Source: Streptomyces sp. H27-H5
GTDB taxonomy: Bacteria; Actinomycetota; Actinomycetes; Streptomycetales; Streptomycetaceae
Reading direction: 5' to 3'
DNA length: 64,000 nt
Assembly (NCBI RefSeq): GCF_026627505.1
Contig: NZ_JAPNLK010000048.1
Coordinates: forward strand, 1 to 64,000
Shown piece by piece: positions 44,432 through 52,700 of this stretch (its first letter is position 1; each line of letters opens with the position of its first letter). The notes beneath the pieces were generated by a model, which saw only the letters and a program-made list of their open reading frames with translations, did no database searches and was not told the DNA's origin. The translations under genes and the position numbers were made by a program.

Positions 44432-44439
44432 GGGCCGGC
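44422..44439 (+). terminator. Hairpin with the hydrolase stop codon in its loop
   Basis: GCCGGCC-TGAG-GGCCGGC has perfect 7-bp arms; the TGA stop (44429-44431) lies in the 4-base loop. It probably ends the hydrolase transcript. Confidence 0.5.
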
Positions 44440-44448
44440 GGCGGGGGC

Positions 44449-44726
44449 CTACGACGTTACGTGGAGGACGAGTTCGCCGTCCTCGGCCGCGTCGCCGCGC
44501 ACCCCCGTCGCGCCACCGACCACTCGCCGACACCGACGAACCCGGTCAACGGCAGTCGGGTATCCCAGGGTTGGCCGCTCAGGTCGTCACAGCCGGTGAA
44601 CTGCCCTACGTAACGCCGCGCACCGGCGAGGGTGACCGCCGCCGAGCCCTTGCCGCCGGCCGGCGTCGCCGGGACGCCGGCGGCCCGGGCAGCGCCGAAC
44701 GCGGCGGGGGCCGGGCCGCCCCTCAC
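44449..44726 (-). pseudogene. Remnant of a small exported-protein-like gene
   Basis: From a possible GTG at 44726 the frame reads ARRYVGQFTGCDDLSGQPWD and GEWSVARRG, then loses register; in the neighbouring frame the continuation GDAAEDGELVLHVTS ends at TAG 44449. The combined C-terminal sequence looks like real protein rather than noise, which suggests a gene broken by one frameshift near 44480-44490. No signal peptide or lipobox is now recognisable. The identification is weak; the rest of the 44432-44966 gap holds only possible fxsA promoter elements. Confidence 0.35.
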
Positions 44727-44876
44727 GCCTTCCGAACCCTCGGAGAGAGAGGGACGGCACACCCCGGAAGAAAAGGATCTTGCCGTACGGCAAACGGCCG
44801 AATACGGGGCCGCGAGAATTGCGTCACGCTTTCTATAGAACGCTTGACCAGGCGTCATGTCTCGGTTGCCAATAGG

Positions 44877-44899
44877 GTGTGGACGAGTAAAGTCCACGC
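44877..44899. promoter_or_regulatory. Dyad GTGGAC-N7-GTCCAC upstream of fxsA
   Basis: GTGGAC (44879-44884) and GTCCAC (44892-44897) are perfect inverted arms around GAGTAAA, extendable to 8 bp with one mismatch. It follows a TAGGGT hexamer (44873-44878) and lies 70 bases before the fxsA start. It could be an operator for the fxs locus or a leader hairpin. Confidence 0.45.
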
Positions 44900-44966
44900 T
44901 TGACACTGGCGCGACGCCGCTGTCAACCCCCTGCCCTTTTCGCCCGGCTTCCCCAAGGACGGTGTC

Positions 44967-45131
44967 GTGAACACTTCCGCAACCCCCCCGACCACCACGG
45001 TCAAGACCTCCCGGGTCCCGCTCGACCGCATCGACGTGCACAGCACCTCGGCGGCGGCGACACTCGGCCGCGTGTTGCGGACGGAATCCGGTCGTCACGT
45101 TCAGGCACCGATCTTCAACTCTGCGCTCTGA
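44967..45131 (+). CDS. fxsA: FxSxx-COOH cyclophane RiPP precursor peptide
   Basis: A 54-residue peptide starting MNTSATPPTTTVKTSRVPLD and ending APIFNSAL. The last five residues FNSAL fit the FxSxx-COOH rule that names the family. The leader segment VPLDRIDVHS with TLGRVLRTE is of the type seen before the core in other members. AAGGA lies seven bases before GTG 44967. In characterised relatives the partner radical SAM enzyme joins the Phe ring to the Ser beta-carbon to form a small cyclophane at the C-terminus. It lies 29 bases upstream of fxsB. The peptide's biological role is unknown. Confidence 0.85.
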   Translation: MNTSATPPTTTVKTSRVPLDRIDVHSTSAAATLGRVLRTESGRHVQAPIFNSAL

Positions 45132-45148
45132 CGCCGAAGTACGCGCTC

Positions 45149-45160
45149 TAGACTGGTGGA
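45149..45160 (+). promoter_or_regulatory. -10 hexamer TAGACT before a possibly leaderless fxsB
   Basis: TAGACT (45149-45154) is followed by six bases (GGTGGA) and the fxsB ATG. fxsB may therefore have its own promoter besides reading from fxsA, although GGTGG could also act as a weak ribosome site. Confidence 0.4.
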
Positions 45161-47425
45161 ATGACCGGCCTGATCGCATTTCGCGAGATCGTCCTGAAAG
45201 TTCACAGCAGATGCGATCTCGCTTGTGATCATTGCTACGTCTACGAACACGCAGATCAGAGCTGGCGAGCCCGACCGAAGGTGATCTCCCCCGAGGTGAT
45301 CGCACACACTGCGTCGCGGCTCGCCGAACATGCCCGTGACCATGCCCTCCCCTCTGTCACGGTGATTCTCCACGGAGGGGAACCCCTGCTGGCGGGCACC
45401 GCCCGACTCCGCCTCGTGTGCGAGGAATTCACCCGCGCCCTCGACGGAATCGCCGCCCTGGACCTGCGCATCCACACCAACGGGCTCCAGCTCGGCCACC
45501 GTCATCTGGACCTCTTCGCCGAGTACGACGTCCGGGTCGGCATCTCCCTCGACGGGGATCGCGCCGCGAACGACCGCCACCGCCGGTTCGCGGACGGCCG
45601 CACCAGCCACCCCCTGGTCCTCGCCGCCGTCGCGCTGCTCCGCTCCGAGCCCTACCGCCACCTCTACCAGGGGCTGCTCTGCACGGTGGACGTGGCCAAC
45701 GATCCCGTCGCCGTGCTCGACGCCCTCGTCGAGCTGGAGCCGCCCCGGGTGGACTTCCTGCTCCCCCACGCCACCTGGGAGACCCCGCCGGCCCGCCCGG
45801 ACGGCGCCCCCGACGCCTACGCGCGCTGGCTGCTGCGGGTCTTCGACCACTGGGAGCGCCGGGAACGCCCCGTCCCCGTAAGGCTCTTCGAGTCGCTGCT
45901 GTCCACCCTGCGCGGCGGACCCAGCCTGACGGAGTCCCTGGGCCTGGCCCCGACCGACCTCGTCGTCGTCGAGACCGACGGACAACTGGAGCAGGTCGAC
46001 TCCCTCAAGACCGCCTTCGAGGGGGCCGCGGCCACCGGCTTCAACGTCTTCGACCACACCTTCGACCAGGTGGCGGCGCACCCCGGGGTGCGCGCCCGGC
46101 AGCAGGGGCTGGCCGGTGTCAGCGAGACGTGCCGGCGCTGCCCCGTCGTACGCTCGTGCGGCGGCGGACTCTACGCCCATCGCTACCGGCCCGACCCGGC
46201 GACCGGCGGGAGCTTCGACCATCCCTCCGTGTACTGCGCCGACCTGCGCGAGCTGGTGGACGGGGTGGAGGGTCGCACCGCACGGCGCGAGACCGCCCCG
46301 GAGCTCACCGACCCCACCGAACTGGCCCGGTCCCAGCAGGAGCTGACCCGGGTGCTGCTCGCCCGGTTGAACGCCGACCGGACGGGTGACCCCGACTGGG
46401 CCCGGGCCTGGGAACTGCTGGCGGCCGTGGAGCGGTCCGGGGACGCCGGCGCGGACGCCCTGGACGCCGTACTGGACCACCCGTTCACCCGGACGTGGGT
46501 ACTGGCGGCCCTGGACACGCAGGACGAGGGCCCCCGGGAGGACACCGGCCCGGCCCGCCGGCTGGCCGCGCTGGCCGCCGCCGCCGTGCTGCGGGGCGGA
46601 CTGGACCTGCCGGCCGACGTGGCCTACCGGGACGGCGAGGTGTACCTGCCGTCCCTGGGACTGCTGCGGCTCGGCGAGCCGGGCACGCGGGGGCGGGCCG
46701 CGCTCCGCGCCGTCGACGACGGGTACGCCGTACGGGACGGCCGCGCCGAGCACCGCTTCGGTCCGGCGGCGGGGGACGCGCGCTGGCAGCCCGTACGGAC
46801 CTGGTCGCCCGGGCCGGACGCGGCGCCGGTGGCCCTGGAGGACCTGGATCCGTACCGCAACTGCTTCGCCCGCCCGCCCCGGCTGCGGCTCGGGGCGGGC
46901 GAGGCCGAGGAGTGGCGGGGTCTCCTGGACCGGGCCTGGGCCCTGCTGCAGGACACGGTCCCGGAGTTCGCCCGGGCGGCCGCCGCCGGGCTCACCACGC
47001 TGACCCCGCTGGCCGGCGGGCCCCGGGAGCACGGCTGGGGGGAGGCCGGCCGGCACGCCCCCGGGGCGCTCGGCGTCCCGTACGGGGCGGGGGCCCGGGA
47101 GACGGCGCTCGCGCTGCTGACCGGCCGCAGGCGGGCCCGCCTGCGCGCCCTGACCGAGGTGGCCGACCTGTACGCCCTGGACGGGGAGTGGCAGCACCCG
47201 TCGCCCTGGCGGGAGCGGCCCGTCCCGGTGTCCCGACTGTTGGCCGACGTACACGAGCGGGTGGCGGTGGAGGCGTACCGGCGGGCCGTCGCGGGCCCGG
47301 AGCCCGGCTCCGCCGACCCCATCCACCGGGCCCTGGACCGGCTGTCCGGGGCGGCCGAACTGACGATCACGGGCAAACGTCTCGTGGAGGAACTGCGCTG
47401 GGAGCTGAAGGCGGTCGACGCGTGA
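45161..47425 (+). CDS. fxsB: Radical SAM/SPASM maturase FxsB, inactivated-metallohydrolase extension form
   Basis: A 754-residue maturase of the FxSxx peptide. The radical SAM CxxxCxxC is C18/C22/C25 (SRCDLACDHCYVYEHADQSW); HGGEPLLAG and LRIHTNGLQL follow. The SPASM region with auxiliary-cluster cysteines is ETCRRCPVVRSCGGGLYAHR and VYCADLREL (about 320-365). The remaining half is a C-terminal extension resembling an HExxH metallohydrolase in which the HExxH is lost (GARETALALLTGRRRARL region, about 645-665). It would form the Phe-Ser crosslink using SAM. It overlaps the acyltransferase gene by four bases (GTGA). Confidence 0.92.
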   Translation: MTGLIAFREIVLKVHSRCDLACDHCYVYEHADQSWRARPKVISPEVIAHTASRLAEHARDHALPSVTVILHGGEPLLAGTARLRLVCEEFTRALDGIAALDLRIHTNGLQLGHRHLDLFAEYDVRVGISLDGDRAANDRHRRFADGRTSHPLVLAAVALLRSEPYRHLYQGLLCTVDVANDPVAVLDALVELEPPRVDFLLPHATWETPPARPDGAPDAYARWLLRVFDHWERRERPVPVRLFESLLSTLRGGPSLTESLGLAPTDLVVVETDGQLEQVDSLKTAFEGAAATGFNVFDHTFDQVAAHPGVRARQQGLAGVSETCRRCPVVRSCGGGLYAHRYRPDPATGGSFDHPSVYCADLRELVDGVEGRTARRETAPELTDPTELARSQQELTRVLLARLNADRTGDPDWARAWELLAAVERSGDAGADALDAVLDHPFTRTWVLAALDTQDEGPREDTGPARRLAALAAAAVLRGGLDLPADVAYRDGEVYLPSLGLLRLGEPGTRGRAALRAVDDGYAVRDGRAEHRFGPAAGDARWQPVRTWSPGPDAAPVALEDLDPYRNCFARPPRLRLGAGEAEEWRGLLDRAWALLQDTVPEFARAAAAGLTTLTPLAGGPREHGWGEAGRHAPGALGVPYGAGARETALALLTGRRRARLRALTEVADLYALDGEWQHPSPWRERPVPVSRLLADVHERVAVEAYRRAVAGPEPGSADPIHRALDRLSGAAELTITGKRLVEELRWELKAVDA

Positions 47426-48195
47426 GCGCCCTCGCCGTCCACCTGCGCCTGCTCGGCGTCCGACCCCGGTCCCGGCTCCTGGTGCACGCCGCGCTCGGCG
47501 GGACCGGTCTGCGCGCCGAGGAGCTGCGCGACGCCCTGACGGGGGTCCTCGGCCCGCACGGCACGCTGGTGGTACCGACCTTCACCCCGGAGAACTCCCT
47601 CACCTCCGGAGCCCACCTGGCCAGGATCGCCGGGCTGAGCCCGTCCGAGACGGCAGCCTTCCGCGCCCGGATGCCGGCCTTCGACCCGGCGACCACGCCG
47701 AGTCAGGGCATGGGCGCCCTGGCCGAGGCCGTGCGCACCGCGCCGGGGGCCGTGCGCAGCGCCCACCCTCAGACGTCCTTCGCCGCGCTCGGCGGGGGCG
47801 CGGAGGGCCTGTGCGCGGGTCATCGGATCGAAAGCCACATGGGCGAGGAGTCGCCCCTGGGAAAGCTGTGTGGGGAGGGAGGGCAGGTACTCATGATCAA
47901 TGTGGGGTTTTCAGTTTGCACTGCTTTCCATCTCGCGGAGTATCGAATTCCGAAGCCCCCCTTGCGCATGTACGACTGTGTGGTGAAGGTGAACCTTCCG
48001 GGGGATCAACAGGGGGAGGAATGGACCGCGTACGAGGACGTGGCACTGGACGACAGCGACTTCGCGGAGATCGGCGGGACGTTTCCGGATTCACAGGTGC
48101 GCAGGGGTCGGGTGGGCGGGGCGCCGGCCCTGCTCTTCTCGATTCCGGATGCCGTCGATCACGCGCTTGACTGGATGACCGAAAACAGATGCTGA
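47422..48195 (+). CDS. AAC(3)-family N-acyltransferase within the fxs operon
   Basis: A 257-residue protein of the aminoglycoside 3-N-acetyltransferase fold family: RLLVHAALGGTGLRAEEL, GTLVVPTFTPENS, AHPQTSFAALG, IESHMGEESPLGKLC. It is coupled to fxsB by a GTGA overlap and sits inside the fxs gene set, where such proteins recur, so acylation of the RiPP or of a self-ligand is more likely than antibiotic resistance. The 3' half (from about 47880) is noticeably less GC-biased than the rest. The start is fixed by the overlap. Confidence 0.85.
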   Translation: MSALAVHLRLLGVRPRSRLLVHAALGGTGLRAEELRDALTGVLGPHGTLVVPTFTPENSLTSGAHLARIAGLSPSETAAFRARMPAFDPATTPSQGMGALAEAVRTAPGAVRSAHPQTSFAALGGGAEGLCAGHRIESHMGEESPLGKLCGEGGQVLMINVGFSVCTAFHLAEYRIPKPPLRMYDCVVKVNLPGDQQGEEWTAYEDVALDDSDFAEIGGTFPDSQVRRGRVGGAPALLFSIPDAVDHALDWMTENRC

Positions 48196-48214
48196 TTGAC
48201 TGAACGATGAGGGG

Positions 48215-49705
48215 ATGTCGCGAAGCAGCTCCGGAATGATGTTTCTTCGCTCGCATCTTCGGGACGGGGGGCGTGTGCCCGCATCAGTGCAGCCGTACTT
48301 CTTTCTCAGTTATGCGCATACACCGAGATTCGGGGCCGGGGGGCCCGACCCGGACATGTGGGTCGAGCGTCTCTTCCGTGATCTCTGCAGTCACGTCATG
48401 GCGCTGACCGATCTGCCCGCCGGGTCCGAGGCGGGTTTCATGGACCGGGAGATACGCAGCGGCGAGGGCTGGTCGGAGCGGCTGGGGACGGCACTCGCCA
48501 CCTGCCGGGTCTTCGTCCCGCTGTTCTCGCCGCGCTACTTCGCCAGCGAGATGTGCGGGAAGGAGTGGTTCGCCTTCGCGCAGCGCGCCATCCAGCACGG
48601 AGCGGCGAGCAACCAGCCGGCCGAGGCCATCGTCCCCGCGTTGTGGGTACCGGTACCGCCGTCCCAACTCCCCGGTCCCGCCGAGCGGTTGCAGTTCAAC
48701 CACAACACCTTCGGCGAGCGCTACGTCACCGACGGGCTGTACGGGCTGATCAAACTGCGGGGGTACGCCGAGCAGTACGAGCGGGCCGTCTACGAACTCG
48801 CCAAGCGGATCGTCCGGGTCGCCGAGACCGTCCGCCTCGACCCCGTCCGCCCGGTGGACTACCGGGTCGTGCCCAGCGCCTTCGGCAGCTCCGACAATCC
48901 CACCCGCTCCCTGCACGTGACCGTCGCGGCCGCGTCCCGCCACGACCTTCCGGAGGGACGCAGCCCCGAGTACTACGGGGACAGCGCGCTGGACTGGAAC
49001 CCGTACCACCCGGCGTCCCAGCGGCCCGTCGCGCTGATCGCGGAGGACCTGGTCAGGAACCTCAACTACCAGACCACCATCGGTTCCTTCGACGACGAGG
49101 CGGGACACTTCGACAGCAAGCAGCCGCCGACCCGCCCGGAGATCCTGATCGTCGACCGCTGGGCGGTGGAGGACGAGCAGCGCCGCCGGCGACTCGCCGC
49201 CTTCGACCAGGAGTCCCGGCCGTGGATCAACGTGGTCGTGCCGTGGAACCGGTACGACCACCAGAGTCGGGCGAAGGAGAACGAGCTGGCGCACCGGCTG
49301 GAGGACACCATGCCCGTGAAGATGAGCCAGGGCCGGGCCGCATGCCGGGCCGCCGCGAACGGCGTGGCCAACATGGAGACGCTCGGGCAGATCCTGCCGC
49401 AGGTCGTGGAGGCGGCAGCGCAGCAGTTCCTCAGACACGCCCAGGTCTATCCACCGGCCGGCAACACCCACACCGAACGCCCGCGGCTGATCGGGCCGAT
49501 GGGGATGAACGGGCCGCCCGCGCCGCTGCCGCCGCGCGCCCCCTTCCCGCCCGACAGCGAATCCCGGGGCGGCGAACACCGGGACGGCGAAGATCACGAC
49601 CACGATCACGGGGACGGCGAGGACCGCAACGGCGAGCCGCGCGGCAGGGGCGCCGCCGACCACAACGAATCAGACCGGGGGGACGCGGATGACAGCGAGT
49701 CGTGA
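48215..49705 (+). CDS. fxsC: TIR-like protein FxsC
   Basis: A 496-residue protein of the FxSxx system. The TIR-like fold begins PYFFLSYAHTPRFGAG (about residue 27) and continues through GFMDREIRSGEGWSERLGTA, VFVPLFSPRYFASEMCGKEW, a pattern shared with TIR signalling domains. The family-specific C-terminal half follows (VALIAEDLVRNLNYQTTIGS, WINVVVPWNRYD), then a low-complexity His/Asp/Glu/Gly tail (about 445-496). The start is uncertain: ATG 48215 or GTG 48275, the latter nearer to where homologues usually begin. It overlaps fxsT by 17 bases. Whether the TIR unit cleaves NAD or acts as an adaptor cannot be told. Confidence 0.88.
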   Translation: MSRSSSGMMFLRSHLRDGGRVPASVQPYFFLSYAHTPRFGAGGPDPDMWVERLFRDLCSHVMALTDLPAGSEAGFMDREIRSGEGWSERLGTALATCRVFVPLFSPRYFASEMCGKEWFAFAQRAIQHGAASNQPAEAIVPALWVPVPPSQLPGPAERLQFNHNTFGERYVTDGLYGLIKLRGYAEQYERAVYELAKRIVRVAETVRLDPVRPVDYRVVPSAFGSSDNPTRSLHVTVAAASRHDLPEGRSPEYYGDSALDWNPYHPASQRPVALIAEDLVRNLNYQTTIGSFDDEAGHFDSKQPPTRPEILIVDRWAVEDEQRRRRLAAFDQESRPWINVVVPWNRYDHQSRAKENELAHRLEDTMPVKMSQGRAACRAAANGVANMETLGQILPQVVEAAAQQFLRHAQVYPPAGNTHTERPRLIGPMGMNGPPAPLPPRAPFPPDSESRGGEHRDGEDHDHDHGDGEDRNGEPRGRGAADHNESDRGDADDSES

Positions 49706-52700
49706 CAGCCGTGAGGGACGCATCGTCACCTTCTACTCGTACAAGGGCGGTACCGGCCGCACGATGGCGCTCGCCAACACCGCCTGGATCCTCGCGGCCA
49801 ACGGCAAGCGCGTGCTCGCCGTCGACTGGGACCTGGAGGCCCCGGGGCTGCACCGTTTCTTCCACCCCTTCCTGGACCCCTCCACCCTGGGGGCCACCAC
49901 CGGGGTCATCGACCTGATCAGCGAGTACGCCTGGGCCGCCACCAGTCCGGTGCAGCGCGCCGACGACTGGCACAAGGACTACGCGCGGATCCAGCCGCAC
50001 GCCGTCTCGCTCACCCCGGAGACCCTGGGCTGGGAGTTCCCGGACGGCGGCACGCTCGACTTCGTCTCGGCGGGCCGACAGAACCGCGAGTACTCGGCGA
50101 CCGTCTCCACCTTCGACTGGGACAACTTCTACGACCGGCTCGGCGGTGGTCTCTTCTTCGACGCCTTACGCGCCGACATGAAGAGGAACTACGACTACGT
50201 CCTGATCGACAGCCGGACCGGCCTGTCCGACATCGCGGACATCTGCACGGTGCACCTGCCGGACGTCCTGGTGGACTGCTTCACCCTCTCCGACCAGTCG
50301 ATCGACGGCGCCGCCTCGGTGGCGCGCCAGATCGACGAGCGGTTCAACGACCGGGGCATCAAGATCTATCCGGTTCCGATGCGCATCGACGAGGGTGAGA
50401 AGGAGAAGGCCGACGCGGGCCGGGCCTTGGCCCGGATCCGGTTCGACCGCTTCCCCAACGGTCTCGTCGGGGACGAACTCACCTCGTACTGGGGCGCGGT
50501 GGAGATCCCGTACCGGCCCTACTACGCCTACGAGGAGACCCTGGCCACCTTCGGTGACGAGGCCGGTCTCACCAACTCCCTGCTCTCCGCGTTCGAGCGG
50601 TTGACGGCGGTGGTCACCGAGGGCGAGATCGTCTCGATGCCCGCCATCGCGGAGGACGTCCGGATGCGGATCCGGGACGCCTTCACCCGGCGGCGCCCGG
50701 CCCTGCCCGCCGACCTGTTCCTGTCCTACGTCGCCGAGAACCGCATGTGGGCCGACTGGATCGAGTCGGTGCTCACCCGGGCCGGGTTCCGGGTGGTGCC
50801 GCAGGACGTCTCCGCCGAACGCGCGCCGGTCGACGGGGGCGGAGCCGGGGACACCCTCGGCGGGGCCGGCATCAGCGTCGACAACGCGGCCCGGACCGTG
50901 GTGCTGCTCTCCAGCGCCTACCTCAAGTCCGCCCGGGCCGTGGACGTCTGGAACCGGGCGGCGGCGGAGGACCCCACCGGGGGCCGGCGCCAGCTGGTGC
51001 CGCTGCGCGTGGGCGACGTACGGCTGGCGACCCCGTACATCGACCGCAACCCGGTGGACCTGTTCCGCCTCGACGAGGTGCACGCCACCACGGCGCTGCT
51101 CCGCGCGGTGGAGCGGCCGATGGCCCTGCCGGACTCCGTCAACAGCACCACCCAGCCGGGGCCCCGGTTCCCGGGGACGGTCCCGAAGATCTGGAACGCG
51201 CCGCCCCGCAACCCCGGGTTCACGGGCCGCAGCATCGTGCTGGAGCGGATGCGCGACCAGCTCGGCGGCGGCATGGCCGTGGTGCTGCCGCAGCCGCAGA
51301 CCCTGTACGGGCTCGGCGGCGTGGGCAAGACACAGGTGGCGCTGGAGTACGTCCACCGGTTCATGGCCGACTACGACCTGGTCTGGTGGATCTCCTCGGA
51401 ACAGACCGACGACGTGGTGGCGGCCCTCGCGGAGCTGGCCGTACGCCTGGGCGCGCAGACCGGCGAGGACATGTCGGCCGCCTCCCAGGAGGCGATCGAC
51501 CTGCTGCGGCGCGGGGTGCCGACCTCGCGGTGGCTGTTGGTCTTCGACAACGCCGACGATCCCGAGACGCTGAAGCGGTTCTTCCCGCCGGGCGGCCCGG
51601 GGCACGTGCTGGTGACCTCGCGCAACCAGTCCTGGTCGCAGTACGGCGACGCGCTCCCGGTGGACGTGTTCCTGCGCGAGGAGTCCATCGAGCACCTCCA
51701 GCGCCGGGCCCCGGGACTCACCAAGGAGGACGCCGAGCAGGTGGCCGTGGCGGTGGGCGACCTGCCGTTGGCGGTCGAACAGGCGGGCGCCTGGATCGCG
51801 GAGACGGCGACGCCGGTGTCCGCGTACCTGGAGCAGTTGGCGGAGCAGGCGGCCCGGGTGCTGGGGCTGAACCAGCCCCCCGGTTACCCGGAGCCGGTCG
51901 CCGCCACCTGGAACGTGTCCATCGAGCGGCTCCAGTCCCGCTCCCCCGCCGCCGTGCGGCTGCTCCAGCTCTGCGCGTTCTTCGCGCCCGAGCCGATCTC
52001 CGCGAACCTCCTCTACAGCAAGGAGATGATCAACGCGCTCAAGCCGTACGACTCCTCGCTCCAGGAGAAGCTGATGCTGGGCCGGGTGATCCGGGAGATC
52101 GGCCGGTTCGCGATGGCCAAGGTCGACCAGGTCGGCAACAGCATCCAGGTGCACCGGCTGGTGCAGGCCGTGATCCGGGCCCAGCTCTCGGAGGAGGAAC
52201 AGCGCGAGGCCCGGCACGCGGTGCACCGGATCCTGGCGGGGGCCCGGCCGGACGACGACGAGCCGATAGACAATCCGGAGACCTGGCCGCGGTTCAACAC
52301 CATATGGCCGCACCTGACGCCCTCCGAGGCCCGCAACTGCAAGGAGCCGGAGACCCGCCGGCTGTTGATCGACCGGGTGCGCTACCTCTGGAAGCGCGGA
52401 GACTTCAAGGCCGCGTACCAACTCGGCGAGGAGTTGCGGGAGATCTGGAAGGACACCCTCGGCAACGACGACCTCCAGTACCTGTACCTGCGCTTCCACC
52501 TGTCCAACATCCTGCGCTCGCAGGGCCGGTTCGTGGAGGCGCAGGAGCTGGGCGAGGTCACGCTGGAGCGGCAGCGGACGGTGCTCGGCCCCTCCCACCC
52601 GCACACGTACATGACCACCAGTGGTCTGGCGATGGACCTGGGGGCGCTGGGCCGGTATGCGGAGGCGATGGAGCTGGCGACGGCCGCCCACGAGGGCTTC

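Noticed and set aside
47422..48195. Aminoglycoside resistance gene
   Set aside because: Fold similarity alone does not show this; tight coupling to fxsB argues for a role in the peptide system.
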